The notes under the pieces are model-generated. The model had not been told where the DNA came from and did not search any database. It saw only the letters and a program-made list of their open reading frames with translations. The position numbers and the translations under genes were made by a program. A DNA stretch of 64,000 nt, taken from Billgrantia zhangzhouensis (GTDB lineage Bacteria; Pseudomonadota; Gammaproteobacteria; Pseudomonadales; Halomonadaceae). The stretch is taken from positions 1 to 64,000 of the forward strand of contig NZ_JABFTT010000005.1 in the NCBI RefSeq assembly GCF_021404465.1. The letters are read 5' to 3'. Below are positions 7,074 through 15,600 of the stretch, piece after piece (the first letter of the stretch is position 1; the number at the start of each line of letters is the position of its first letter).

Positions 7074-9272
7074 TCAGCGGTGCAGGTCGAAGCGGTCGTT
7101 CTCCATGACCTTGACCCATCCTTTCACGAAGCGGTCGATCATGCGCTCTTCACCGCCGTTGGCGGCGTACTCCTCGGCGATGGCGCGTAGCTGGGAGTTG
7201 GAGCCGTACACGAGGTCGACGCGGGTGGCGGTCCACTTCTTCTCGCCCGTCTTGCGGGTGCGGCCTTCGAAGCGCTCTTCGCTGTCGTCGAGGGGCTCCC
7301 ATACGGTGCCCATGTCGACGAGGTTGACGAAGAAGTCGTTGGTCAGCTGGCCGGGGCGGTCGGTGAGGATGCCGTCGTTGTTGTCACCCACGTTGACGCC
7401 GATGGCGCGCATGCCGCCGAGCAGCGCGGCCATCTGCGGTACGCTGAGGTTGAGCATGAAGGCGCGGTCCACCATCAGGTGTTCGGCCGGAATGGAGGTC
7501 GCCTGGGGCTGCATGTAGTTGCGGAAGGCGTCGTGCCTCGGCTCCAGGTAGGCGATGGTATCCACCTCAGTCATCTCCTGGGTGGCGTCGGTGCGGCCCG
7601 GGGTGAACGGCACAGTAACGTTGTGCCCGGCCGCCTTGGCCGCCATCTCGACGCCGACGCTACCGCCCAGCACGATCATGTCCGCCAGCGAGATGTTGGC
7701 GTCGGAGGCGCTCCTGATCTGCTCGAGCTTGTCGATGACGTCGTACACGCCGGAGCGCTGGTTGACGTCCCAGCCGGTTTGCGGCTCGAGGCAGATGCGC
7801 GCACCGTTGGCGCCGCCGCGGTGGTCGGTCTGGCGGTAGGTGCAGGCCGAGGCCCAGGCGGTGCTCACCAGCTGCTTGGCAGTGAGGCCGGAGTCGGCGA
7901 TCTGCTGCTTGAGGGTGGCGATCTGCTGATCGTTGACCAGCGGCCCCTGGTGATCGGGTACCGGGTCCTGCCACACGAGCTCTTCGTCGGGCACCTGCGG
8001 GCCGAGGTAGCGGGCGCGCGGGCCCATGTCGCGATGCAGCAGCTTGTACCAGGCGCGGGCGAACTCGTCGGCGAGCTTGTCCGGGTTCTGGTGGAAGTCC
8101 TTGGCGATCTCCAGGTAGGTGGGATCGGTAATCATCGCCATGTCGGCGGTGTTCATCACCGGCGGGTTCTTCTTGCCCTCCACGTGGGCATCAGGCACCC
8201 AGAACCCTTCCTTGACCTCGACCGGCTCCCACTGGTTGGCGCCGGCGGGCGATTTCTTCACCTCCCACTGGTGGGCGAAGATGGTGTTGAGGTAGGAGTT
8301 GTCCCACTTGGTCGGCGTCGGGGTCCAGGCGCCTTCGAGGCCGGAGGTCACGGTGTACTCGCCGAGGCCGGTCTCGTGGGTGTTGGCCCAGCCGATCCCC
8401 TGCTGGTGGATCTTGGCGCCTTCGGGCGCTTCGCCCACGGCATCCGGCGAGCCGTTGCCGTGCATCTTGCCAAAGGTGTGGCCGCCCACCGTCAGCGCGA
8501 CGGTCTCGCGATCGTTCATCCCCATGCGGGCGAAGGTCTCGCGAACGTCCTGGGCGGATTTCATCGCGTCGGGAATGCCGTTGGGGCCTTCCGGGTTGAC
8601 GTAGATGAGGCCCATCTGCACCGCGGCGAGGGGGTTGTCAAGCACGCGGCTGCCATCTTCCCAACTACCGGTATAGCGCTCGTCGTTGGTGGCGAGCCAT
8701 TCGGTCTCGGGGCCCCAGTAGATGTCGTCCTCCGGCGCCCAGATGTCGGCACGGCCATAGCCGAAGCCGAAGGTGCGAAAGCCCATGGTTTCAAGCGCTC
8801 GGTTGCCGGCGAGCACCAGCAGGTCGGCCCAGGAGATTTTCTCGCCATATTTCTGCTTGATCGGCCACAACAGACGGCGCGCCTTGTCCAGGTTGCCGTT
8901 GTCGGGCCAGCTATTGAGCGGGGCGAAGCGCTGGGCGCCGGTACCGCCGCCGCCACGGCCATCCAGCGCGCGATAGGTGCCGGCGGCGTGCCACGACATG
9001 CGAATGAAGAACGGGCCGTAGTGACCCCAGTCGGCGGGCCACCACTCTTGCGAATCGGTCATCAAGGCATCGAGATCGGCACAGAGTTCATCGACGTTAA
9101 GCTGCGAGAACGCCTCGGCATAGCTGAAGTCGGCACCGAACGGGCTGGCGTCGGGGTGCTTCTGGTGCAGGATGTTGAGCTTGAGCTGGTCGGGCCACCA
9201 GTGCTCGTTCCCCTGCAGACGGGACGTGGTGCGCGCAGCCCACTCCGGGCGTGTAGGCTTTTGATCGGACAC
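7074..9272 (-). CDS. katG: Catalase-peroxidase KatG
   Basis: A bifunctional haem enzyme that removes hydrogen peroxide, cytosolic. The distal haem site RMSWH (Arg91, Trp94, His95), the [12 protein letters not shown] loop carrying the Tyr of the Met-Tyr-Trp adduct, and the proximal [12 protein letters not shown] histidine are all present. The second, inactive peroxidase half is complete ([14 protein letters not shown]). The GTG start at 9272 is chosen because GAGGAGAAG precedes it and it gives 732 residues, the normal length. An in-frame extension to a TTG at 9392 carries a CPIGHH segment that could conceivably be real. The gene ends at a strong terminator. Confidence 0.97.
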   Translation of the reverse strand: MSDQKPTRPEWAARTTSRLQGNEHWWPDQLKLNILHQKHPDASPFGADFSYAEAFSQLNVDELCADLDALMTDSQEWWPADWGHYGPFFIRMSWHAAGTYRALDGRGGGGTGAQRFAPLNSWPDNGNLDKARRLLWPIKQKYGEKISWADLLVLAGNRALETMGFRTFGFGYGRADIWAPEDDIYWGPETEWLATNDERYTGSWEDGSRVLDNPLAAVQMGLIYVNPEGPNGIPDAMKSAQDVRETFARMGMNDRETVALTVGGHTFGKMHGNGSPDAVGEAPEGAKIHQQGIGWANTHETGLGEYTVTSGLEGAWTPTPTKWDNSYLNTIFAHQWEVKKSPAGANQWEPVEVKEGFWVPDAHVEGKKNPPVMNTADMAMITDPTYLEIAKDFHQNPDKLADEFARAWYKLLHRDMGPRARYLGPQVPDEELVWQDPVPDHQGPLVNDQQIATLKQQIADSGLTAKQLVSTAWASACTYRQTDHRGGANGARICLEPQTGWDVNQRSGVYDVIDKLEQIRSASDANISLADMIVLGGSVGVEMAAKAAGHNVTVPFTPGRTDATQEMTEVDTIAYLEPRHDAFRNYMQPQATSIPAEHLMVDRAFMLNLSVPQMAALLGGMRAIGVNVGDNNDGILTDRPGQLTNDFFVNLVDMGTVWEPLDDSEERFEGRTRKTGEKKWTATRVDLVYGSNSQLRAIAEEYAANGGEERMIDRFVKGWVKVMENDRFDLHR

Positions 9273-9548
9273 GGTCTTCTCCTCGACTGGGTGGTGGCCT
9301 ATAGGACATTTGGGCTGATGATGTTGTATCGCCTCGAATGGAGCGCCTTCTGACCGAGCCAGAAGGAAGTGAGGCATCCTGTAAGCCGTCAATTACAGTG
9401 AAGGATTCAACACCGAAGCCGTCAAGCAAGAGGGAGACTTTCGGCTCGATAGGGACAGACTATGAGAACGATACTTGCAGGCACCGACATTGGAAGAGCC
9501 GCCACCGAGACCGGAGATGGTGCATCGTCGATGGCCATACGGCTGAGC

Positions 9549-9744
9549 TAGAACATGCGCTCGCCGGGCAGCCGGAATGCTTGCCGAATCCACTCCGCCA
9601 CCAGTCGTCATGCTTCCACTCCGGCATGGCGACGATGTAGGCCTGCACCGGGGCCTCGCCGTCACCCTTGGGGATCTGCGGGTTTCCTCCCGAAAGAAGC
9701 TTCGGCTTGGCTTTTGCCGGTGGGTTGGCCTTGCTGCGTGTCAT
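9549..9744 (-). pseudogene. DUF1801 gene remnant with internal deletion
   Basis: The first 36 or so codons (MTRSKANPPAKAKPKLLSGG through AMPEWKHD) match the intact DUF1801 gene at 11607-12047, and the last 17 codons (VAEWIRQAFRLPGERMF, another frame) match its end. The central part of roughly 250 bp is missing and the junction shifts frame. It is therefore a broken copy of a gene still present intact 2 kb away, suggesting a local duplication followed by decay. Confidence 0.85.
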
Positions 9745-9804
9745 CGCCGCTTCCCTCCTGGTCAATCTGAACAAAGGCTATTGACGTGGCGCTGTAGGCG
9801 AAAA

Positions 9805-10131
9805 TTAGGCCTGCCGTCCCATGAGCTGCTCATACCACTCCCGATAAGGCGTGTTTTTAACCAAGTGCCGATTGAAGTCCTGGGCGCCATCATTCCACCA
9901 CACCGGCCCACGCTCGCCGAGAGCAACCTTTGCTTCGTTGACCGAACTGCGAGCTGTTGCCAAACGCTCCGCATCATCCGCTGCCATTGCTGCCTTGACC
10001 TCCCGACGGGCAGCCATGAGGTCTCGAACAAGCCTCTCACGCTCCTTAGCCGGTAGGTTCGGGTTTGAGAGTCGCCACAGTCGGCCGTGAACCACCATGT
10101 ATCGACCGTCGGGCGTTAGCGGATGTTCCAT
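9805..10131 (-). CDS. Conserved hypothetical protein, about 108 residues
   Basis: The protein starts MEHPLTPDGRYMVVHGRLWR and continues with a helix-rich middle (ERERLVRDLMAARREVKAAM) and a final NRHLVKNTPYREWYEQL segment. The DGRY-VV-GRLWR start and the WYEQL end are recognisable as a widely conserved uncharacterised family of proteobacteria. It has no signal peptide or membrane segment. The ATG at 10131 is chosen over an upstream in-frame start because the family begins there. The endonuclease V-like gene lies just upstream on the same strand. Confidence 0.75.
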   Translation of the reverse strand: MEHPLTPDGRYMVVHGRLWRLSNPNLPAKERERLVRDLMAARREVKAAMAADDAERLATARSSVNEAKVALGERGPVWWNDGAQDFNRHLVKNTPYREWYEQLMGRQA

Positions 10132-10246
10132 AAGGGCCTTCCGTACGGGATAGCAGGGGCATTCCGCATTAACCGAGCAGGCAGCTTTAGTAGAGCGAAG
10201 CGTAGCAGATCGGAACACCTTGAGCTGGTGTATTTTGAGCACGTTT

Positions 10247-10675
10247 TCACTGACGCTCCCATGATTCCACTTCGCCGGGACGCACATCGAAAATAGGGTG
10301 TGCCTGTGGCAGTTCGATGACTTTCCATTTTTGGTACAGTGCAGGGTTACGCACCTTAAGCTTCGCTAGGAGATGCTTCCATTCGTATTTCATCTGCCCG
10401 GCAGTGACGGTAAGAGAAACCGTTTCTTGGGCCGGTTCGATTTTGCTTACGTCAAAGGCATAGCCACGCGCCACAGCCTCCAAATGAATAATCTTTAAAT
10501 ATGAAGACATGGCAGAAAGCGGTGTCGAGTGGTCTCTAAATCGGTACAACTGCGGATGGTTGCGATAGCCACGTGTATCGCCACGCAAAACAGCTTGCGC
10601 CAGTAATGCCTCCCTCCATAGGGCAACGAGGCCTTGGCGATCGAGATACTTGGGATGTAAGGACCAGAGACGCAT
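10247..10675 (-). CDS. Pyrimidine-dimer DNA glycosylase / endonuclease V-type
   Basis: This 142-residue protein matches the small family of T4 endonuclease V-like repair enzymes. The start MRLWSLHPKYLDRQGLVALWREAL carries the Trp-Ser-His-Pro-x-Leu-Asp pattern, and HPQLYRFRDHSTPLSAMSSYL follows. These enzymes cut at UV-induced pyrimidine dimers using an N-terminal amine after removal of Met. In this protein the residue after Met is Arg, so the usual Thr nucleophile of T4 DenV is not conserved and the chemistry may differ. It is cytosolic and probably part of a UV-repair set. Confidence 0.8.
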   Translation of the reverse strand: MRLWSLHPKYLDRQGLVALWREALLAQAVLRGDTRGYRNHPQLYRFRDHSTPLSAMSSYLKIIHLEAVARGYAFDVSKIEPAQETVSLTVTAGQMKYEWKHLLAKLKVRNPALYQKWKVIELPQAHPIFDVRPGEVESWERQ

Positions 10676-10825
10676 TTATGGTATTCCACAGAGATTTGGC
10701 TGCGTGCGCGTTTATCGAATCCAATGCGCACGCTTGCCGTGCCTGCACGTGTTAGCCGGTACTTGATAGGTTTAGCTTGACCATTTTTCGATTATTCTCC
10801 CGCTTCAAAACACGTTTGCAACAGG

Positions 10826-11542
10826 TTACGTGGCTAGGCGGCTTTGATATGTGCGCTTTGATAGCCAAGCATGTATCAAACCAGCCTGGAAGAAAGGCAC
10901 CGGAAGCTCGAAGCCGCCTGCCTCAATGATTGACGCCACCTTGTCCGGCGGGAGGACACCCACATCGTGGGCGTAGGCTTTGCGCATGCGTTCCACCGCT
11001 TCTGGAGAAATATCCGCCGCGGACATCATGTTCATCCAGGCATGAAGTAGAACGTCGTATTCACGCGAATCGACATCAGATGCCAGGTCGGAGCTCGCGA
11101 GAATGCCGCCCGGCTTGAGCCTTTCTGCAATTTCGCTGAAAAACCGGGAACGCTCTACCTGGTTCAGGATGAACTGAGATACCAGAAAGCAGGTGGCTGC
11201 ATCATGCCATTCCATCGTGGGAAGTGAGGCAAGATAGCCTTCGTGAAAAGTGCAGCGAGACACAACGCCTTCTTTTTCAGCTCGTTGACGACAGATATCC
11301 AGCATAGAGCCCGATGGCTCCACCGCGGTAAAACGCCACCCGGGATGCTTCGAGGCGAGGTAGAGCAGCTCATCTCCGGTGCCCACTCCTACACAGAGGA
11401 TACGTGCATCCGTTGGCAGTTCAGCAAACAGCGACCCGAGGAGCAGGTGCAAGCAGCTTCGAATCGGTGCCGTTTTGGCCCACTGCGCATCGTAGCTGGC
11501 AGCCTGCTGATCGAATAACGCCTTGATTTCGTCTTGGTGCAT
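10826..11542 (-). CDS. Class I SAM-dependent methyltransferase
   Basis: This protein has 238 residues. Motif I ILCVGVGTGDELLYLA (about 48-63) binds S-adenosylmethionine, the acidic residue of motif II (FTAVEPSGSML, about 70-80) contacts the ribose, and RLKPGGILASSDLASD (about 142-157) is the post-III strand. The overall layout is that of UbiE/TrmB-type small-molecule methyltransferases, but the substrate cannot be read. It stands between the endonuclease V-like and DUF1801 genes on the same strand. Confidence 0.85.
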   Translation of the reverse strand: MHQDEIKALFDQQAASYDAQWAKTAPIRSCLHLLLGSLFAELPTDARILCVGVGTGDELLYLASKHPGWRFTAVEPSGSMLDICRQRAEKEGVVSRCTFHEGYLASLPTMEWHDAATCFLVSQFILNQVERSRFFSEIAERLKPGGILASSDLASDVDSREYDVLLHAWMNMMSAADISPEAVERMRKAYAHDVGVLPPDKVASIIEAGGFELPVPFFQAGLIHAWLSKRTYQSRLAT

Positions 11543-11606
11543 CTTATTCTCCGTCCTTGTTTCCAGCGATGGCTACGGGTTCGATGAGCATTCGCTAGAA
11601 CGTTCT

Positions 11607-12047
11607 CTAGAACATTCGCTCGCCGGGTAGGTTGGATGCCTGGCGGATCCACTCTGCCAGTTGGTCCTCGTCGATCTGGTCGTCCTGGTGGATATGCAGG
11701 TAGCGGGTGTTGGGGTCCTTGGATTCGATGGGCGGCGGTGGTTCCAGCGAGGCGCCGTTGAGAAACGCCACCTTGATGTACTTGGTGAAGCAATGGAACG
11801 TGAGGAACCACCCCTGGCCCTCAATGCCATAAAAGGGCGAGTTCCATCTCACGGCCTTGCGCACATTGGGGGCCGCACGCACGATGAGCGCATCGAGCCG
11901 GCGCCCGACGTCTTGCTTCCACTCCGGCATGGCGTCGATGTAGGCCTGCACCGGGGCGTCGCCGTCAGCCTTGGGGATCTGTGGGTTTCCTCCCGAGAGG
12001 AGCTTCGGCTTGGCTTCTGCCGATGGGTTGATCTTGCCGCGCGTCAT
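11607..12047 (-). CDS. DUF1801 protein (intact copy)
   Basis: This 146-residue protein has the DUF1801 (YdhG/YdeI-like) core: VQAYIDAMPEWKQDVGRRLDALI, then AVRWNSPFYGIEGQGWFLTFHCFTKYIKVAFLNG. The fold resembles small frataxin-like domains; the function is unknown. The N-terminus is basic and Pro/Lys-rich. The start at ATG 12047 has GGAGG nearby. A decayed copy lies at 9549-9744. The SnoaL-like gene is just upstream on the same strand, 17 bp away, suggesting a shared transcript. Confidence 0.8.
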   Translation of the reverse strand: MTRGKINPSAEAKPKLLSGGNPQIPKADGDAPVQAYIDAMPEWKQDVGRRLDALIVRAAPNVRKAVRWNSPFYGIEGQGWFLTFHCFTKYIKVAFLNGASLEPPPPIESKDPNTRYLHIHQDDQIDEDQLAEWIRQASNLPGERMF

Positions 12048-12064
12048 TGCCGCTTTCCTCCTGA

Positions 12065-12466
12065 TCAGTCTGAAGGAGGCACTAGCTGCGCCTCGATAGC
12101 CGCTTTGTCGATGACGGACCACACCTCTGCAATTTTCTTGCCGCGGAACTCATAGAACACGTTCTCGGCAAAGGACACCCTTCTTCCGCAGACCGCCAGC
12201 CCAAGAAAATTACCTTTGGGTGTGCAGTGGAAGCGAAGGCGGCTGGCTATGAAGGGCGGATCGGCAACCAACAGCTCGACATGGAAGGATAGATCAGGGA
12301 TCTCGGAGAAGTCTCTCTCCAGCATGCCCCGGTAGCCTGATACCCCGAGAGGCTCGCCGTTATGCTTGACGTCCTCATGAACGAAGCGCGCCAACGATGG
12401 CCAATCCTGCCTGTTCAAACAGGCGATGTAGTCTCGATAGACGTTCGATAGTTCGGTCCTGGTCAC
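12065..12466 (-). CDS. SnoaL-like / ester cyclase family protein
   Basis: This 133-residue protein has the NTF2-like cone fold: a first helix pair MTRTELSNVYRDYIACLNRQDWPSLARFV, then VKHNGEPLGVSGYRGML and a C-terminal sheet ending FRGKKIAEVWSVIDKAAIEAQL. In this family the pocket often binds polyketide-like substrates, but many members are uncharacterised stress proteins. It is cytosolic. It is the first gene of a short minus-strand pair with the DUF1801 gene. Confidence 0.8.
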   Translation of the reverse strand: MTRTELSNVYRDYIACLNRQDWPSLARFVHEDVKHNGEPLGVSGYRGMLERDFSEIPDLSFHVELLVADPPFIASRLRFHCTPKGNFLGLAVCGRRVSFAENVFYEFRGKKIAEVWSVIDKAAIEAQLVPPSD

Positions 12467-12539
12467 CTGGGGTCTCCTCTTATACGGTAAGGCTCGACCA
12501 TCGGCTGGTAAGGCTGCGCCGATGCAGGGAGGGGCAGGC

Positions 12540-12612
12540 TACGCGGGACTCCGCTCCTACCCGTGGCATCGAGCATGCTTTCCAGCTCGCTCTCGTTGAC
12601 GTCGAGCATCGG
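12540..12612 (-). pseudogene. TetR C-terminal remnant
   Basis: On the minus strand this stretch encodes MLDVNESELESMLDATGRS, closely matching the last 25 residues of the intact TetR gene at 14841-15512 (MLGVGESELEDMLGDAGQE). The nucleotide match continues for about 73 bp and then stops. No upstream TetR part is present; the XRE regulator gene ends 9 bp away. It is most simply the leftover of a duplication or recombination in this locus. Confidence 0.75.
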
Positions 12613-12620
12613 CACGCGTG

Positions 12621-13478
12621 CTATGCCTGTGCCGGGTCTTGCTGAAGCCACTGTTCGAAGACTTGACTCTCAGGTTGTCCTTCCTTTGCTGCATAGTATA
12701 CGAGACGCAGATGATGATTTTCGTCGATGGTTAAGGATGTATGCTCAAACGCCACGTGACCTACCGTTGGTATCTGCAAATGACGAATGCCTAGGCAGAG
12801 TCCATGGATGTCCTGCTGTTGCCACCAGTTTTTGAAATCTGACGATACCTTTTCCAGCTCCCCCACCAAGTTGGTGATATCAGTATCATGAATGGCACGA
12901 ACGAAATCACGACGGAAGCTCGACAATATTTGTAGCGCCTGTTCATTCCAAGGGGTAAAAAGTTCGCGCATGACCGGGCTAGTAAAGAGCATCCACAACA
13001 GATTACGCCGATTCGCAGGAACACTTGAAAATCCAAAAACTCGGTCCGCGGCTGGATTCCAAGTCAACACATCCCAGCGCAAGTTGAGTACGTAAGAAGG
13101 GCATGAAGGAATATCACTCATCAGCCGAGTGATCAACGGCGGCACCACACACAAAGTACGCCCTGACTCTGGCGGCAACCGTTGATGAGCCAGCAAGAAA
13201 AGATGCCGACGCTCGGTCGCATCCAGCTTGAGTACTCGCGAGAGATTGTCGAGGAAGGCAGAGGACACCTTGATGTCCCGCCCTTGCTCCAGCCACGTGT
13301 ACCAGGACAACCCAACCCCGGCCAAAGCTGCCACCTCTTCGCGGCGCAGCCCCGGTGTGCGCCGCCGGCCACCTGCAGGCAATCCCACCTCTTTCGGTGT
13401 AATTCGTTCACGGCGACTACGAAGAAATTCGGCCAACTCTGCCCGGGTGTGCTGGGAAGCTGTCAGAGGTGCGCTCAT
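12621..13478 (-). CDS. XRE-family regulator with MmyB-like ligand domain
   Basis: This 285-residue protein has an N-terminal XRE helix-turn-helix (about residues 36-70, RTPGLRREEVAALAGVGLSWYTWLEQGR) and the C-terminal MmyB-like ligand-binding domain (about 110-275), with the characteristic NLRWDVLTWNPAADRVFG and WWQQQDI segments. Such regulators often control an adjacent transporter or oxidoreductase. Here the gene is transcribed divergently from an MFS exporter, with a perfect inverted repeat in the shared 155-bp control region, so it probably regulates that exporter and itself. Confidence 0.9.
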   Translation of the reverse strand: MSAPLTASQHTRAELAEFLRSRRERITPKEVGLPAGGRRRTPGLRREEVAALAGVGLSWYTWLEQGRDIKVSSAFLDNLSRVLKLDATERRHLFLLAHQRLPPESGRTLCVVPPLITRLMSDIPSCPSYVLNLRWDVLTWNPAADRVFGFSSVPANRRNLLWMLFTSPVMRELFTPWNEQALQILSSFRRDFVRAIHDTDITNLVGELEKVSSDFKNWWQQQDIHGLCLGIRHLQIPTVGHVAFEHTSLTIDENHHLRLVYYAAKEGQPESQVFEQWLQQDPAQA

Positions 13479-13519
13479 CCGGTTACCTCAAGTAATAGCA
13501 TAAACGGTCAAATTGTACT

Positions 13520-13535
13520 CTTCGAGAATTCGAAG
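13520..13535. promoter_or_regulatory. Candidate operator for XRE regulator / MFS promoter
   Basis: CTTCGAGAATTCGAAG is an inverted repeat with 6-bp arms around a 4-bp centre. It lies midway between the divergent XRE regulator and the MFS gene. Confidence 0.5.
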
Positions 13536-13632
13536 AAACTATCTTACCTCGCTGGCGAGCCCGAGATCAGGAATCTTGCTTGGCCAGGAGAATACATTCT
13601 GATGTGTCATAAACCTGTAAAGGGCTACGAGC

Positions 13633-14832
13633 ATGCACACACCCAACCGAACTCCCATCTACCTAGTAGCGTTGGGCGCCTTTGCCCTCGGCATAGCTTC
13701 CTACGTTACTGCTGGTCTGATTCCTATGATCGAAGCCTCATTCTCGGTTTCCGTGGCAGTAGCCGCCCAGTTGGTCACCGCTTTTACCCTGGCCTACGGG
13801 TTGGGCTCACCAATCGTCGTTGCACTGACTCCAGCGCATCGTCAACGCACCGGCCTGCTGTTGTCTTTAGGCTTGTTCGTCATCGCCAATGCCGCCAGCG
13901 CCCTGGCCGAAAGCTTCACTGCACTAATGGTCTGGCGTGCCATTGCCGGCATAGGCGCCGGCGTGTATCTGGCCATGGGCATTGGCGCCGCAGCTGCTGT
14001 TTCCGCTCCAGAGCGCCGTGGCAAGGCCATTGCCATCATCATGGGCGGCATGGCTAGCGGTGTGGTGTTAGGCGTTCCTCTTGGCTTATTGATCGCCGAG
14101 CAGATGGGCTGGCAATCTGCCCTGTGGCTAGTCGCGATTCTCGGCTCGATGGCCTTCACCGGCCTGCTGCTGAAGCTCCCGGCCCTGCCCGCAGCCACAG
14201 CCAGCTCGCTAGGAAAAAAACTGGCTATCCTCAGCGACGGCCACGTGCTGGTCATACTGACGGTTTCCTTGCTTGCGGCCATTGCCAGCCTCGGCATGTA
14301 CACCTTCATCGCTCCCCTCTTGGCCGACACGGCTTATGGCGCCGTGCGCTCAGTCACACCCTATCTTTGGATTTGGGGCATCGGCGGAGTTGTCGGCAGC
14401 TTTCTGATCGGGCCATTGGTAGATCGCCTCAAAGGCCCGAATCTGATCTTTGCCATTATGCTGGTTCTTGCTGTATCACTGTTCTTGCTTCCCCTTACAG
14501 CCGCGCTGAGCGCTTGGTTGGTGATGTTGCCAATCGTCCTGTGGGGGGCCGTTGGCTGGGCCTTGCAGGTACCGCAAAACAACGAGCTGATCCGAGCTCG
14601 CCAAGCCCAGGGCGATGGCAACCTAGCTATCGCACTGAATGAATCGGCGCTCTATTTGGGTAGCGCCATCGGTGCTGCGGCGGGCGGCTTCTTGCTGTTG
14701 CTACAGCTGCCCGTCTGGACACTGGCCACCTGCGCTGGCGGCGTCGCAGTTTTGGGGGCTTTGCTACAGATCGTCAACCTACGCCGGCAACCAGCCCTAG
14801 CGATCGAGACACAAGCCAGCAGCTGCAATTGA
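13633..14832 (+). CDS. MFS drug/sugar efflux transporter (DHA1 type)
   Basis: This 399-residue protein has twelve predicted membrane helices in the DHA1 arrangement. The early LGAFALGIASYVTAGLIPMI helix is followed by a TM4-TM5 region with GVVLGVPLGLLIAEQMGWQSALW, the motif C-like antiporter signature. Exporters of this group expel drugs, arabinose or amino acid-like molecules using the proton gradient. It sits at the inner membrane. The divergent XRE regulator and the shared palindrome suggest inducible expression. The substrate is unknown. Confidence 0.9.
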   Translation: MHTPNRTPIYLVALGAFALGIASYVTAGLIPMIEASFSVSVAVAAQLVTAFTLAYGLGSPIVVALTPAHRQRTGLLLSLGLFVIANAASALAESFTALMVWRAIAGIGAGVYLAMGIGAAAAVSAPERRGKAIAIIMGGMASGVVLGVPLGLLIAEQMGWQSALWLVAILGSMAFTGLLLKLPALPAATASSLGKKLAILSDGHVLVILTVSLLAAIASLGMYTFIAPLLADTAYGAVRSVTPYLWIWGIGGVVGSFLIGPLVDRLKGPNLIFAIMLVLAVSLFLLPLTAALSAWLVMLPIVLWGAVGWALQVPQNNELIRARQAQGDGNLAIALNESALYLGSAIGAAAGGFLLLLQLPVWTLATCAGGVAVLGALLQIVNLRRQPALAIETQASSCN

Positions 14833-14840
14833 GCCATAGC

Positions 14841-15512
14841 CTAGGCCACACTCGCGGGGTTCCGCTCCTGCCCTGCGTCGCCCAGCATGTCTTCCAGCTC
14901 GCTCTCGCCAACGCCGAGCATCTGCAGGATGTTGCGCTGGGCGGCATCGAGGATGCGCTGGCGTTCCTGCTCGTTGGGCAGGCTCTTGGCGATGGCCACG
15001 GCACCCACCAGCGAGGCGAGAATGACGCGGGCCTTGTCGGCGATGATCTCGCGGTCGGGCTCGAAGGGGAGCTTCTTGAGGCGGCTCAAGGCAATGAGCC
15101 GGGTTTCCAGCATCTTCTTCATACGCAGGTAGGAGGCTTCGAAGAGCGTGCGGATCTCGGCGTTCTCGTTGCCGATCTCGTTGAACAGTACCGTCTCGGG
15201 CCCCGGCTTGTGCTTGCGTTCCAGCTCTTGGAGGTTCCAGCAGTTGGCGACAAGCTCCGTCAGGTGCTTCACCGAGAGCGGCCCCTTGACCAGCCGGGCC
15301 GCGCGGCTGCTCTCCAGGGTTTCCCTCACCGAGGCATGGTAGAGCGCTTCCTTCGAGGAGAAGTGCGCGTAGAAGGCGCCGTGGGTCATCTTGGCCAGCT
15401 TCATGATCTGGCCGATGGAGACCTTTTCGAAGCCTTTGCGGCTGAACAGCTCGATGGCGGACTTGAGGATACGCTCCCGCGATTTGGCCTTGTGGTTCGT
15501 CGAGTAGGGCAT
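14841..15512 (-). CDS. TetR/AcrR-family regulator
   Basis: This 223-residue protein has a TetR DNA-binding helix set at about 10-56 (SRERILKSAIELFSRKGFEKVS followed by MTHGAFYAHFSSKEALYHA) and a helical ligand domain. It is divergent from the beta-ketoacyl-ACP synthase gene, with the start codons 88 bp apart and a palindrome between them, so it probably represses that gene in response to a fatty-acid-like or toxic ligand. Its C-terminal tail is duplicated as a remnant at 12540-12612. Confidence 0.92.
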   Translation of the reverse strand: MPYSTNHKAKSRERILKSAIELFSRKGFEKVSIGQIMKLAKMTHGAFYAHFSSKEALYHASVRETLESSRAARLVKGPLSVKHLTELVANCWNLQELERKHKPGPETVLFNEIGNENAEIRTLFEASYLRMKKMLETRLIALSRLKKLPFEPDREIIADKARVILASLVGAVAIAKSLPNEQERQRILDAAQRNILQMLGVGESELEDMLGDAGQERNPASVA

Positions 15513-15540
15513 GGCAACCTCTCACTCCGCTGAATATTAC

Positions 15541-15555
15541 CTTGATCATATCAAG
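15541..15555. promoter_or_regulatory. Candidate TetR operator
   Basis: CTTGATCATATCAAG has 6-bp inverted arms around CAT. It lies between the TetR start (15512) and the FabF start (15601), where it could control both. Confidence 0.6.
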
Positions 15556-15600
15556 CTCGGTGCTAGCGTGGCACAACCCCAAGCTGTTCAGGAAATTACC

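Noticed and set aside
7479..9353. Long plus-strand open frame opposite katG
   Set aside because: It is the antisense shadow of a GC-rich gene; its translation is low-complexity (Val, Gly, His, Arg-rich) with no domain or ribosome site.
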